This document shows, piece by piece, positions 17,705 to 27,632 of a DNA stretch of 64,000 nucleotides. A program made the translations under genes and the position numbers. The stretch covers positions 3,038,001 to 3,102,000 of the forward strand of contig NZ_CP059724.1 in NCBI RefSeq assembly GCF_022369515.1, in the 5' to 3' direction. Under the pieces are notes generated by a model. The model had not been told where the DNA came from. It worked only from the letters and a program-made list of their open reading frames with translations, and made no database searches. The number at the start of each line of letters is the position of its first letter. The first letter of the stretch is position 1. The DNA comes from Paenibacillus sp. 19GGS1-52 (lineage in GTDB: Bacteria > Bacillota > Bacilli > Paenibacillales > Paenibacillaceae).

Positions 17705-18726
17705 AGAAAAGTATAGTCAGTCATCTCCGCGGTTTAATTATAGTCACGATGGTGATACCCACATTATCTTTAATGTTTCTTATTAGTGAATATCCAACAA
17801 ACTTGTTCCCTATTTTCTTTATAGGATTTCTATATGTGATATTAGTCTTGTTAACAAGCTTCTATATTAAGCGCAAGATCATTGTTCCCATCACCGTTTT
17901 AGGTGAAAATGCCAAAAATATCATGAAAGGGAATATGACTGAAGAAATAGATTACCATAGTGATGATGAAATCGGGCAGTTTGCCCTGATTTTCAAACAA
18001 ATGAAAGACCAACTCCTCGTTAATGAGCAAGCAAAGCAAAGGTTCGAGGAGGAACGCATGCAGTTTATCATCAATATTACCCATGATCTAAAAACGCCTT
18101 TATCCTCGATACGTGCTTATGTAGAAGGACTTCAGGAAGGCCTAGCAACAACGGAAAAGGAGCAGACCAAATACCTGGAGATTATAGACCGAAAGGCCAT
18201 CGAAATCGAAGCACTAATGGATCAACTAAAGCTCATTGATCTTGGCGAACCCCTGCTTTGGACAGGAAAACCAACAAAGATACCCTTTCGTACATGGATA
18301 GAGGATAACCTCGTGCAAGAACTGGAGAAACCATTGTACCAGCATTCAAATTTCCATACGTCTATCGAAGTTGATCCACATTCTATGATTTCTGCCCATT
18401 CGCAAGATTTAAAACGGCTTGTGAATAATCTATTGGACAACGCGCTTAGGTATCAGAAGGACGTATTAGAATTAAAGGTATTTGAAACACCTGACAAGAT
18501 CTGTTTAGACTTAGCTAACGATGGCTATACCCTCTCAACTAGTGAGGTTAAACAGGTATTTGACCGTTTCTATACCAAAGAAAATGAGCATGGGAATCCA
18601 AAAGGGCATTTAGGGATCGGCTTGCATATTGCTGATAATATTGCAAAATCAATGAGCGCCACTCTATCTGCTGAAATAAAAGATGAGTTATTTCATGTGA
18701 TGTTGAGTATCCCTAAAATTAGATAG
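17701..18726 (+). CDS. Membrane sensor histidine kinase
   Basis: 341 residues. Two closely spaced helices (about 9-30 and 35-55) leave almost no outside loop, as in intramembrane-sensing kinases linked to peptide-detoxification ABC systems. Then come HAMP (about 56-110), the His box HDLKTPLSSIRAYVEGL (His about residue 130), the N box NNLLDNALRY, and the G box GHLGIGLHIADNIAK. It overlaps the regulator gene by four bases. The lack of a sensor domain suggests that the transporter itself may pass the signal, which is inference. Confidence 0.92.
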   Translation: MKKSIVSHLRGLIIVTMVIPTLSLMFLISEYPTNLFPIFFIGFLYVILVLLTSFYIKRKIIVPITVLGENAKNIMKGNMTEEIDYHSDDEIGQFALIFKQMKDQLLVNEQAKQRFEEERMQFIINITHDLKTPLSSIRAYVEGLQEGLATTEKEQTKYLEIIDRKAIEIEALMDQLKLIDLGEPLLWTGKPTKIPFRTWIEDNLVQELEKPLYQHSNFHTSIEVDPHSMISAHSQDLKRLVNNLLDNALRYQKDVLELKVFETPDKICLDLANDGYTLSTSEVKQVFDRFYTKENEHGNPKGHLGIGLHIADNIAKSMSATLSAEIKDELFHVMLSIPKIR

Positions 18727-18759
18727 AGGGTCAGCCAGAGAATAGGGGAATGAGCAATC

Positions 18760-19512
18760 TTAGAACCGTGCCGCAAGTATGCCCAAGTATTCCTTCAATG
18801 CCAACCCCGTTGTGGAGACTGCTCCTGGTGAAGGGACAAACTTGCTGAAATACAGCGTCATAGGTCTGCTAGCTATATAATCGGTGGGATACGCTAACGG
18901 GTTCAGCCCGACATGCTCAAATTGCAGCATCGCCCGCCACATGTGAAAGCCGGAGGTTACCAAAACTGGACGGCTGAGCCCGTTCGCCTGCATAACTGCC
19001 GCTGTATTGACAGCATTTTGATCGGTGTTCAAGGATTGATTGTCGGTCAATATATCTTGCTTAGGGATGCCGAGCCCGATCAATTGCCGTTTGGCAATAT
19101 CAGCTTCATTGCCGCTGTCGGCGTACACCTGACCCCCGGAAAAGAGGATCGGCAGCCCGGTCTGCCGATAAAGACGCACAGCAGTTAGCAGCCGATTGGC
19201 TGCCGAACCCAGCAGATTGCCTTCCCCGTCAAGATCAGGTGTGCCAGAGGTGGCACCTCCACCGAGCACGACAATAACATCGCCCTGCACAGCCGCAATA
19301 TCTGGCTGTGCATATTTTTGTTCGAGGCTGCTAATCAGCGTATCGCTTACTAGAGTAGTCATCGACAGATACAGCGTTAGTGTAACACCGAGCAGTGCGA
19401 GCGCCGGACGGCGGTTCTTTTTCCAAATCCACAGCACAAGTCCTAACAGCAGAACGATGAAGATGCCAGGAGGAAGCACGAAGCTATAGGCAATTTTGAT
19501 GAAATAGATCAA
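18760..19512 (-). CDS. YdcF-like (DUF218) membrane protein
   Basis: 250 residues. Two N-terminal helices (about 8-27 and 35-52) are followed by the DUF218 domain: GDVIVVLGGGATSGTPD, then LLTAVRLYRQTGLPILFSGG, EADIAKRQL and LVTSGFHMWRAM. DUF218 proteins (YdcF, SanA, ElyC) affect the envelope and bind nucleotide-like ligands; the reaction is not settled. It is convergent with the kinase gene and lies 51 bases after the AraC gene on the same strand. Confidence 0.87.
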   Translation of the reverse strand: MIYFIKIAYSFVLPPGIFIVLLLGLVLWIWKKNRRPALALLGVTLTLYLSMTTLVSDTLISSLEQKYAQPDIAAVQGDVIVVLGGGATSGTPDLDGEGNLLGSAANRLLTAVRLYRQTGLPILFSGGQVYADSGNEADIAKRQLIGLGIPKQDILTDNQSLNTDQNAVNTAAVMQANGLSRPVLVTSGFHMWRAMLQFEHVGLNPLAYPTDYIASRPMTLYFSKFVPSPGAVSTTGLALKEYLGILAARF

Positions 19513-19563
19513 AGGGATCGACCGCCTTTATAAGAGTGATTATGGAGAGTATTGTATCATGCT

Positions 19564-20436
19564 TCATCTATATAATTGCTTTAAATAAGCGGACGGGGCT
19601 TCGCCTAACACCTTTTTGAATACACGGCTGAAATAATAAGGATTCGGATAGCCTAAAGACTCGCTGATTTCGGAGATATTCAATGAAGTGCTGCGCATCA
19701 GCCCGATGGCTTTGTTCATTCTGAGCTTGGTGTGGGTCTCAATAATGGTCTGGCCCGTTCTTTGCTTAAACATTGCCGACAGGTAGCTGTAGTTCATCTT
19801 CATATATAAGCTGAGCTTGTCTCCCACGAATTCTTCCCCACAATGCTCCGTCAGATAAGCCATGATTTTTCGGGCCGTATGCTCACTTTTTCCGTGAATA
19901 CTCTCTTGCTCGCCTAAGTTCCATGCTTCTTGCAGATCCATCAAAAGCTCATAAACCCTGAGACAACTCTGCGTCATCCAATGCTCCTTCAAGTAGTAGT
20001 AATGCTCCATCAGCAGCTTTAAACGGTTCTCCAGTGTCAGTTGAACAGGTGAATAACCGTACTTGGGCAACGGAAACCGGTACTCATAATAATTGGGATA
20101 ATAGAACCCTAATTCAGGCAGGGGAGGATAGTCCTTGTAAGCTACGGATTCCTCAAATACAGTATGGAAATGAATCCAGTACCAGGCAGTTCCAGCCGGA
20201 GTCTGGGGTAGCCCCCAATGATGTCGTCCTTTTCGCAAAAAAAGAAATTGTCCCTGCTGAACAACATACTCCTGTCCCTCTTCAATAACCTGCATTGTGC
20301 CTGCGGTAACGTAAATAAATACGTCATAATCAAGCGTACGGTCAGGATGGGTGTAGAGGCCAGTGGTCTGATTCCAGCCGATATCACGCACGAGCGGGAA
20401 ACGGTCCGCACTCAGATAAATAATAGACTCATCCAC
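19564..20436 (-). CDS. AraC-family transcription regulator
   Basis: 290 residues. The N-terminal cupin-like sensor (about 1-150) holds GTMQVIEEGQEYVVQQGQFLFLRKGRHHWG. The C-terminal double helix-turn-helix (about 185-290) holds the end motif LGYPNPYYFSRVFKKVLGEAPSAYL. It is divergent from the GH127 gene with 143 bases between them, so it most likely controls that gene in response to a plant-cell-wall sugar. Confidence 0.9.
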   Translation of the reverse strand: MDESIIYLSADRFPLVRDIGWNQTTGLYTHPDRTLDYDVFIYVTAGTMQVIEEGQEYVVQQGQFLFLRKGRHHWGLPQTPAGTAWYWIHFHTVFEESVAYKDYPPLPELGFYYPNYYEYRFPLPKYGYSPVQLTLENRLKLLMEHYYYLKEHWMTQSCLRVYELLMDLQEAWNLGEQESIHGKSEHTARKIMAYLTEHCGEEFVGDKLSLYMKMNYSYLSAMFKQRTGQTIIETHTKLRMNKAIGLMRSTSLNISEISESLGYPNPYYFSRVFKKVLGEAPSAYLKQLYR

Positions 20437-20579
20437 AATTACACGCCCCTTCGATCTTCGTCACAGCTGAATTTAATAAACACAAAAAAGGATATGTAAT
20501 CTGATATTACGTCCATTTACCCTCTAAATCAAGGAGATATAATTAAATCTATATCCAAAATATAGAGAGGGTGCTGTAA

Positions 20580-22466
20580 ATGAGCAACGTGATGTCAACT
20601 TTTCCTGCTGGAGCAGTCCGGCTTTCGCCTGGGCCCATCCAAGCACGATTTGAACTGAATAAACACTATGTAATGAGTCTGAGCAATGCCAATCTGCTGC
20701 GTAATTTTTATCTGGAGGCGGGATTGTGGAGCTATAGCGGGAATAGTGGGACGACAGCAGCCTCGACCACAAGTATGGATAGCCCGGATCAGTGGCATTG
20801 GGGCTGGGAATCGCCAACCTGTGAGTTAAGAGGCCATATTATGGGGCATTGGCTATCTGCTGCCGCACGTATTTACGCTCAGACTGAAGATATGCTGGTG
20901 AAGGCCAAAGCCGATCATATCGTTAGTGAACTTGCCAAGTGCCAGGAAGCTAACGGGGGAGAATGGCTGGCTGCTTTTCCAGAGATTTATATGCACCGGA
21001 TCGCGAATGGCAAATATGTCTGGGCGCCGCATTATACGATTCATAAGCTGCTGATGGGCTTGTATGAGATGTACACCATTGCCGGTAGCGGTCAGGCGCT
21101 GGAGATGATGAAGGGAATGGCAATCTGGTTTTATCGCTGGACGACCAAATTCAGCCGTGAGCAGATGGCTGATCTGCTGGACCTGGAAACGGGCGGCATG
21201 CTGGAGACCTGGGCCGATCTATATGGAATTACCGGAGACGAACAGCATTTGGAGCTGATCCGCCGTTATGACCGCCGCCGCTTCTTCGACGCGCTGCTGG
21301 CGGGTGAGGATGTGCTTACCAACAAGCATGCCAATACGCAAATTCCGGAGATTTTGGGCGCTGCGAAGGCTTTTGAAGTGACAGGAGATGTGCGCTACCA
21401 GGAAATTGTCGAGGCATTCTGGAAGTGTGCCGTCACGGACCGTGGTTATGTCTGCACGGGGGCGGGAGATGATGCGGAGCTGTGGATGCCTGCGGGAGAG
21501 ATGTGCTCACGCATGGGCGTGGGACAGGAGCATTGTGTGAATTACAACATGATGAGGCTGGCACATATCCTTTTGCGCTGGAGTGGCGATGCGGCCTACG
21601 GAGATTATTGGGAGCGGCGCTTCTATAATGGTGTGCTGGCGCACCAGCATGGGGAGAATGGTAGAATCTCTTATTTTCTTGGGATGGGTGCGAGCAGCCG
21701 GAAGAACTGGGGCTCGGAGACTGGGCATTTCTGGTGCTGCCACGGAACGCTGATGCAAGCTAATGCGGCTTACGAACCGATGATTTTTATGGAAGAGGAA
21801 GTGGGGCTGGCGGTTTGCCAGTGGATTCCTGCCACCGTTCATTTTAAGCGGGGAGAGGCCAATATAAGCCTGCAGCTGGAGCAGGACGGCCAGTATGGGC
21901 TATATCCACTTAGCGGTTGGTCTGTTGCGGGCATGTCGGCGATCACGAAGGTGAATATACCGCCAATTCCGCAGCACCGTCCAGATGCATTCATATATAA
22001 GCTGACTTTAACGACTGATCAGGAGATAGAATTCACACTGAAGCTCAGACTTCCATGGTGGGTAAGGGAAGGGGCGAGCATAACAGTAAATGGTGTACAA
22101 GAGACTGGAACATTTGCTCCGTCTTCCTTTTATGAGATCCAGCGGGTATGGAGCAGTGGAGATAGGGTCTGTGTGGCGCTGCCCAAAATGCTGGTTACCG
22201 AATCATTGCCAGATCGTCCGGATGTTGTAGCTTTTATGGACGGGCCCATCGTACTGGTTGGTCTCGTTGATGAGGAAAGAACATTATTCGGCATTCAACA
22301 GGAGCCAAGCAGTATGCTTACAACTGATCGAGAACGGAACCATAGCTGGTGGAATCAAGGCTATTATCGGACCATTGGCCAGGAACGTGGCATCCGCTTT
22401 ATTCCGCTGCTTGAGGTGAAGGATGAAGCCTATACGGTGTATTTTCCGGTGAGTACTAAGCGGTAG
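20580..22466 (+). CDS. GH127-type beta-L-arabinofuranosidase-like protein (DUF1680)
   Basis: 628 residues of the DUF1680/GH127 family. These enzymes release L-arabinofuranose using a zinc-bound cysteine as nucleophile. The metal and catalytic residues are visible: Glu317 and Cys319 in GQEHCVNYNMM, and Cys386-Cys387 in FWCCHGT. The N-terminal part forms an alpha/alpha barrel and the C-terminal roughly 200 residues are beta-rich. No signal peptide is seen, so it acts in the cytoplasm on imported oligosaccharide. The ATG start has AGAGAGGG upstream. It lies next to an AraC regulator and upstream of a YesN/YesM pair and a sugar importer, which fits uptake and breakdown of arabinose-containing glycans. 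Related families (GH146) cannot be excluded by eye. Confidence 0.88.
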   Translation: MSNVMSTFPAGAVRLSPGPIQARFELNKHYVMSLSNANLLRNFYLEAGLWSYSGNSGTTAASTTSMDSPDQWHWGWESPTCELRGHIMGHWLSAAARIYAQTEDMLVKAKADHIVSELAKCQEANGGEWLAAFPEIYMHRIANGKYVWAPHYTIHKLLMGLYEMYTIAGSGQALEMMKGMAIWFYRWTTKFSREQMADLLDLETGGMLETWADLYGITGDEQHLELIRRYDRRRFFDALLAGEDVLTNKHANTQIPEILGAAKAFEVTGDVRYQEIVEAFWKCAVTDRGYVCTGAGDDAELWMPAGEMCSRMGVGQEHCVNYNMMRLAHILLRWSGDAAYGDYWERRFYNGVLAHQHGENGRISYFLGMGASSRKNWGSETGHFWCCHGTLMQANAAYEPMIFMEEEVGLAVCQWIPATVHFKRGEANISLQLEQDGQYGLYPLSGWSVAGMSAITKVNIPPIPQHRPDAFIYKLTLTTDQEIEFTLKLRLPWWVREGASITVNGVQETGTFAPSSFYEIQRVWSSGDRVCVALPKMLVTESLPDRPDVVAFMDGPIVLVGLVDEERTLFGIQQEPSSMLTTDRERNHSWWNQGYYRTIGQERGIRFIPLLEVKDEAYTVYFPVSTKR

Positions 22467-22582
22467 AGTACAACTTCTATAGAAACTGCGGTTCGCTCTA
22501 AAGAAACTTCATTCCGACTCAGATGCATCTTGGATATCTTGTCTGTTATCATAAGACTAGAGCTAAGTAGGAGGACTGCAGT

Positions 22583-24184
22583 ATGCACACGATTCGGGTA
22601 ATCTTGGCTGATGATGAGCCGGTTATTATACGGGGATTAAAGAAGCTGCTTGCTTGGGAGCAACTAGGGTTGACGATAGTAGGAGAAGCCAGCGATGGTT
22701 ATGAATTGAAGCAGCAGATCGAATTATGTAACCCTGATCTGATCATTAGTGATATAAGCATGCCAGGATACACGGGAATTGATATTATTCGGGAAATTCA
22801 TGATTCCGGGCGGCCGATAAAAGTGATCTTTATTAGTGCTTACCAGGAATTCTCATACGCACGGCAGGCCATTCAGTACGGCGCGATGGATTACCTGGTT
22901 AAGCCGGTTAATAAGAACCAGCTGGAGCAGGTCGTAAGCCGTGCTGTTTCGCAAATTCGACAGGAATCTGAGGGAGAACGTAATAAAAAGATGCTTAAAT
23001 CCTATGAACAAAAAAACCTTAGATTAACCATTGAAGAGTTGTTAGACCGGCTTACGGATGGGAACAAAGGGACGGCGGAAACGCTGCTGGAATTGGGAAT
23101 CACTGCTATAAGCCGCTATGTGAGCATCTGTGTGCTGGAGACGGATGAATACGCGGGACAGCCTTCGCGCTGGGAAGAGCGAGAACGCAAACTGGTTGAA
23201 TTCGCACTGTCCAACATTATTAAAGAAACCGTAGATCAGGTTGACAATAGCTATATGTTCCGCAAAGGTGAGCGCTTTTGTATTTTGCTGCAGCATGAGC
23301 ATTCAGGAGATCCGGAGCGTTTGGCTGATGATCTGCACGGCAAAATAAACAGCTTTCTGAAATTGCCGGTTTCCATTGGGGTCGGCAATACTGTAGAGGG
23401 CATGGATATTGCTGATGAGTCTTATCGTAGTGCCGTGAGAGCGCTAAACCGCAAGTATTTTGTAGGCTTGAATCATGTGATTCCTAGCCGATTGGAGCAG
23501 CCCGCTGGTGAAATCCAGACATTAACCTCGCTAAATGAGCTTCAGTCTGCGTTGAGAACGGCATTGAAGTGTCAGGATAAAGAGCAGATTGTTGAATGTA
23601 CGAACCATTTGCTGCAGACGATCCGAGTGTTAGCCGTCGACAATAAGAATCAAGCCGTATCCAGTGTATATAATACGATTGTGCAGCTAGAGCAAGAACT
23701 GGCTAATTTTGGCGTAGAGGCCAATCCTGCGGGTCAGGACAGCAGTCCAATGCTGGAGAAATTGACTAATCTCTCCACGTATACAGAGGTCGAGCAAGAA
23801 TTTTCCGTAATCTTGGGCAAGATGTCCGAGCAAATTGGCGGCCGCATGGTGAACAAGGAAATGGTCCAGCTGTCCCAGGTCAAAATATTTATGGAGGAGC
23901 ATTACGCTGAGAACATCACACTAGAATCTATAGCAGGTATGATGTTCATGAATCCCTACTATTTCAGCAGTTTTTTTAAGAAGCACACCGGACAGAACTT
24001 TAAGAATTATGTGACTGAGGTTCGTATGAACCGTGCGCTCCAGTTGCTGCTGCAGAGCGATATGATGGTCTATGAAATAGCTGAAAGTGTAGGGTATAAC
24101 AATGCCCGGCATTTCAGTGATATGTTCAAGAAGAAATATGGAAAACTGCCGCAGGAATATAAACAATCCTTCAAAAACCAATAG
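22583..24184 (+). CDS. YesN-type response regulator (receiver + AraC)
   Basis: 533 residues. The receiver domain (1 to about 120) has ADDEP, the phospho-Asp in DLIISDISMPG (about 55), and the conserved Lys in YLVKPVNK. A long middle region follows, then an AraC-type double helix-turn-helix (about 430-533) ending in VGYNNARHFSDMFKKKYGKLPQEY. It pairs with the kinase 32 bases downstream and by position controls the sugar importer genes that follow. Confidence 0.93.
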   Translation: MHTIRVILADDEPVIIRGLKKLLAWEQLGLTIVGEASDGYELKQQIELCNPDLIISDISMPGYTGIDIIREIHDSGRPIKVIFISAYQEFSYARQAIQYGAMDYLVKPVNKNQLEQVVSRAVSQIRQESEGERNKKMLKSYEQKNLRLTIEELLDRLTDGNKGTAETLLELGITAISRYVSICVLETDEYAGQPSRWEERERKLVEFALSNIIKETVDQVDNSYMFRKGERFCILLQHEHSGDPERLADDLHGKINSFLKLPVSIGVGNTVEGMDIADESYRSAVRALNRKYFVGLNHVIPSRLEQPAGEIQTLTSLNELQSALRTALKCQDKEQIVECTNHLLQTIRVLAVDNKNQAVSSVYNTIVQLEQELANFGVEANPAGQDSSPMLEKLTNLSTYTEVEQEFSVILGKMSEQIGGRMVNKEMVQLSQVKIFMEEHYAENITLESIAGMMFMNPYYFSSFFKKHTGQNFKNYVTEVRMNRALQLLLQSDMMVYEIAESVGYNNARHFSDMFKKKYGKLPQEYKQSFKNQ

Positions 24185-24216
24185 CAGCACTAAGAAGGAA
24201 AGGGGTGCCTTTTTAC

Positions 24217-26004
24217 ATGTTCATCTGGGGCCGCAGACAAAAAAGCATATTTGTTAAATTCTCGGCCTCCTTTATACTGGTGGGTCTGATTCCGCTGTTT
24301 GCGCTCAGTTTTTTTTCGGTTCAGACCTTTTCCGGTTATGTTGAACGTTATACCACCAGCAATCTGCAGCAAATGGTGCTGTATATGGGCTATAATCTGA
24401 ACTCTGCCTTCAATCAATACAACGAGGTCTCCAAGCTGATGTACACGGGTCGTTATGAGGGATTTATTGAGAGCTACACGCAGAATCAATCCTATAATGT
24501 GAATGAACTGGAGCAGATCAATTCCATTCCGATCGAATCCTTTCTGAAGACAGTACTCTATAGTGACCCTTATATTACAAGTGTTTATTTTCAAAGAGCA
24601 TTGGACGATAAGCTCTATTATCAGGATAAGGAGAATCGGGGAATCACTTATGACTCTCTACCCTATAAAAAATGGCTGGCGGTGATGGCCCCGAATCCTT
24701 CCCAAGTAGGCATATTTCCGACCCATCCCGAGAATTATTACGCCGGTTCGAAACGCAGTGTCTTTACGGTTGGACGAAGTCTGATCGATATTTCTGGCAA
24801 GGTTACCAAAGAACCGAAGATTGTTGGAACCTTATTTCTGGATGTGGATACCGCCATGTTCAACCAATTTTTCAGAGAGCTTAATCTGGGAGTGAAGGAT
24901 GAGCTGTTCCTGCTGGATGGTGAGGGGAATGTCTATTTTACTAATGAGGGTTCAGTAAAGAGCACTGAAGGATATCGGACCAAAGAGGATAAGGAAATGA
25001 TCGTCCTGAAGGAAGCTATTCCATTCTTAAAAGGGAACGTGATTGCCCGTATTCACCGGGATAATCTGTTCGAACAGCTGTTATCCGCCCGTTTGACTGT
25101 ATTCATTGCGATCATCCTGTGTTCGATTGTCTTGATCGTGATGGGGACATGGTTCTCCCGGCGGCTGGCCGCACCGATCAGAAATCTAATTAAGCAAATG
25201 GCTGTCGTCGAATCCGGCAATCTTGATACCCAGATGGTTGTAGAGAGCAATGATGAGATGGGCAGACTCAGCCATGGCTTCAATCGAATGGTGGAGCGCT
25301 TGCAGGTATATATAGATGAAGCGTATGTGGCCCAGATCAAGCAGAAGCAAATAGAACTGAATGCCTTGAAAAGTCAGATTCGCCCGCATTATTTATATAA
25401 TACGCTGGAAGTCATCCGTATGAATGCGGTTGATAAGGATATGGACGAAGTGGCGGATATGATTCTAGCACTCTCCAACCAACTGAAATATGTTATTGAT
25501 TATGGGGAGGACCGGGTAAGTATACGGGGTGAGCTTGAGCATCTGCGCGATTATTTCTATATCATTTCCGTTAGGTTCGAGAACAAATATGAGCTCCGCT
25601 GTGACATCTCACCGGAAGTGGATGTGGAGTGGTACATTCTAAAACTGTCCTTGCAGCCAATTGTAGAGAATGCCATCCAGCATGGACTTCGCCAGCAGGG
25701 AAAAGGTACGGTGGGCCTGACGATAGAGAAACAGGATAACAAGCTGTTGGTTACTGTCTATGATGATGGAATCGGGATGAGTAAGGAGAAGGTGCAGCAG
25801 CTAACTGAAGCCTTGGAAGATTCTACTACACCAGGGAAAAATGTCGGACTCAAAAATGTGCATGAACGGATGCGTTCGCTCTATGGGGAAGAGTACGGTT
25901 TATCTATCAGCAGTCGCGAGCATATCGGGACTTCGATCCTACTCTCCTTTCCAATCGTGGAGAACCCCAACTTTATAAGTACCACTACGCGAACGGAGGA
26001 CTGA
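24217..26004 (+). CDS. YesM-type sensor histidine kinase
   Basis: About 595 residues. A first helix (about 14-35), an extracellular sensor of about 260 residues, a second helix (about 290-312), HAMP, then the His_kinase box ALKSQIRPHYLYNTLEVIR and an ATPase domain (IVENAIQHGL, DDGIGM, GLKNVHERMRSLYG). Starts at ATG 24217 or GTG 24205 are both possible behind AAGGAAAGGGG. It would detect a carbohydrate outside the cell and phosphorylate the YesN-type partner. Confidence 0.92.
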   Translation: MFIWGRRQKSIFVKFSASFILVGLIPLFALSFFSVQTFSGYVERYTTSNLQQMVLYMGYNLNSAFNQYNEVSKLMYTGRYEGFIESYTQNQSYNVNELEQINSIPIESFLKTVLYSDPYITSVYFQRALDDKLYYQDKENRGITYDSLPYKKWLAVMAPNPSQVGIFPTHPENYYAGSKRSVFTVGRSLIDISGKVTKEPKIVGTLFLDVDTAMFNQFFRELNLGVKDELFLLDGEGNVYFTNEGSVKSTEGYRTKEDKEMIVLKEAIPFLKGNVIARIHRDNLFEQLLSARLTVFIAIILCSIVLIVMGTWFSRRLAAPIRNLIKQMAVVESGNLDTQMVVESNDEMGRLSHGFNRMVERLQVYIDEAYVAQIKQKQIELNALKSQIRPHYLYNTLEVIRMNAVDKDMDEVADMILALSNQLKYVIDYGEDRVSIRGELEHLRDYFYIISVRFENKYELRCDISPEVDVEWYILKLSLQPIVENAIQHGLRQQGKGTVGLTIEKQDNKLLVTVYDDGIGMSKEKVQQLTEALEDSTTPGKNVGLKNVHERMRSLYGEEYGLSISSREHIGTSILLSFPIVENPNFISTTTRTED

Positions 26005-26125
26005 TTGAGGTCCTTCGTTCTTATTTGTTATGGGGTTGTTTCCTAATTACTTCTTAAATTCACCGCATATCCCGCTTAAAAAAGTTCATTCTAACAACGA
26101 ATATAGAATGCTATTCTATTTACAG

Positions 26126-26137
26126 AAGGAAACGCTT
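26126..26137. promoter_or_regulatory. Candidate CcpA (cre-like) site before the sugar-binding protein
   Basis: AAGGAAACGCTT closely resembles the catabolite-responsive element consensus (TGWAANCGNTNWCA) and recurs inverted in front of the permease genes at 27605-27616. Carbon-catabolite control of this importer is an inference. Confidence 0.45.
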
Positions 26138-26205
26138 TCTAAGCGATGATGCGCACATCGGTCTTTATGTTTCCGCGGTTCACTAAAAGGGGAGGCAACT
26201 ATAAA

Positions 26206-27549
26206 ATGTTAAAACAAACAATGACGAAATTGTCCGTATTGCTGCTTGCCACAACAACAGTACTGACTGCCTGCGGTGGAAACAATAACAACACGGCCGG
26301 CAATGCGACAAATGCACCAGCCTCTGATACACCTGCTACAGAGGTTGCCAAAAAAGATGTCAGCTTCACTATCGGATATGCATCCGGTGATCCGGCCACG
26401 AAAAAAGCTATCGCAGATACGGTTAAAAAATTCACAGAAGCAAATCCAAACGTGACAATTAAGGATTTAAGTGAAACTTCATCCGCAGCTTATCTGGACT
26501 GGCTGAAGACAAAAGATGCAGTTGGTGAATTCCCGGATCTGGTTGAAATGCGGGATACTCAAGTGTTTGCCGATGCCGGTAAAATCGTAGAACTGCCAGC
26601 AGATCTGCTTGATTTATTCGAAGCTCCACCGCAGGTAGATGGCAAGGTGTGGAATGCACCCATGCAGGTGAATGCACCTCAGGGCATTATTTACAGCAAA
26701 AAAGCATATGCGGATGCCGGCATCACCGAGCTTCCCAAAACCTATGATGAATTTATAGCTATTCAAGAGAAATTGAAAACATCAGGTATTACCCCGCTAG
26801 TTGTAGGCGGCAAGGATATCTTCCATATGGGCTTCTGGGTCAACAAATTCCTGATTGACGATGTATATTCCAAAGATCCCGATTGGAACTCCAAACGCAC
26901 TGCCAAAACCGTAAGTTTCACAGATGCCAATGTAGTTCAGGCTATGACCGATTATAAAGATCTGTTCACTAAGTATGTCGATAAAGGTTGGTTAAGCACC
27001 GGTGACAACCAAACAGCCTCAATTCTAGTTTCGGGCAAAGCGGCACAATTGTATTCCGGTACCTGGATGTTCACGCAGATCGCCGAAGCTGACCCAAGCT
27101 TTGAATTTGGCTTCTATGCAATCCCTGACCGTGAAGGAAAAGTAAATGTAATTGGTCTCCCATCTCCAGCCGGTTGGTCTTTGTCGACCGAAGCAGCTAA
27201 GGATGCAGACAAAACTGAAGCGATCAAAGAATTTATCCGTTTCTTCTTTGCACCTGAACAATATTCTGTATATTTGGCTACAATCAACGCCATTCCATCT
27301 ACTAAAGAGAACGTAACTTATAAAACAAGTGAGCAGATGCAAGTGGCCCTTGATCTTGTTGCTGATCCGAATGTAGTCAAATCATTGGCCATTAACAACT
27401 GGTGGGGTGACAATCTGATTCCGCCGCAGTTCCGCAATTGGTATTATAAACTGTTGCAGGAGCTAGTCCTTAAAGACGGAGACGTTACCGATTATATGAA
27501 AAAAGCAGATACAGAGTATGACACCCAAGTGAAAGCTAATCAAATGTAA
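26206..27549 (+). CDS. Sugar ABC importer, solute-binding lipoprotein
   Basis: 447 residues. The start is ATG 26206 behind AAAGGGGAGG; an upstream in-frame ATG lacks a site. The signal peptide ends in the lipobox LTAC, with Cys at about residue 23, followed by a low-complexity Asn/Ala/Thr spacer. The rest fits family-1 extracellular solute-binding proteins, with FPDLVEMRD, NAPMQVNAPQGIIYSKKAY and the later GTWMFTQI. It captures an oligosaccharide and delivers it to the two permeases downstream. No ATPase gene is in the operon; such importers usually share an MsmX-type ATPase encoded elsewhere. Confidence 0.93.
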   Translation: MLKQTMTKLSVLLLATTTVLTACGGNNNNTAGNATNAPASDTPATEVAKKDVSFTIGYASGDPATKKAIADTVKKFTEANPNVTIKDLSETSSAAYLDWLKTKDAVGEFPDLVEMRDTQVFADAGKIVELPADLLDLFEAPPQVDGKVWNAPMQVNAPQGIIYSKKAYADAGITELPKTYDEFIAIQEKLKTSGITPLVVGGKDIFHMGFWVNKFLIDDVYSKDPDWNSKRTAKTVSFTDANVVQAMTDYKDLFTKYVDKGWLSTGDNQTASILVSGKAAQLYSGTWMFTQIAEADPSFEFGFYAIPDREGKVNVIGLPSPAGWSLSTEAAKDADKTEAIKEFIRFFFAPEQYSVYLATINAIPSTKENVTYKTSEQMQVALDLVADPNVVKSLAINNWWGDNLIPPQFRNWYYKLLQELVLKDGDVTDYMKKADTEYDTQVKANQM

Positions 27550-27564
27550 TCGTTGCGCTTAAGA

Positions 27565-27600
27565 AGAGAATCCTCTGCTCACAAGCGGAGGTTCTCTTTC
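27565..27600 (+). terminator. Intercistronic hairpin between binding protein and permeases
   Basis: A 13-bp stem with one bulged base (27565-27578 with 27585-27597) and a short T-rich tail. It likely gives partial termination or mRNA stabilisation, so the binding protein is made in excess over the permeases. Confidence 0.7.
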
Positions 27601-27604
27601 TACC

Positions 27605-27616
27605 AAGCGTTTCCTT
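27605..27616. promoter_or_regulatory. Second cre-like site before the permease genes
   Basis: AAGCGTTTCCTT is the exact reverse complement of the element at 26126-26137. It lies just upstream of the permease ribosome site. Confidence 0.4.
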
Positions 27617-27632
27617 AGGAGGGAGAGCAACC

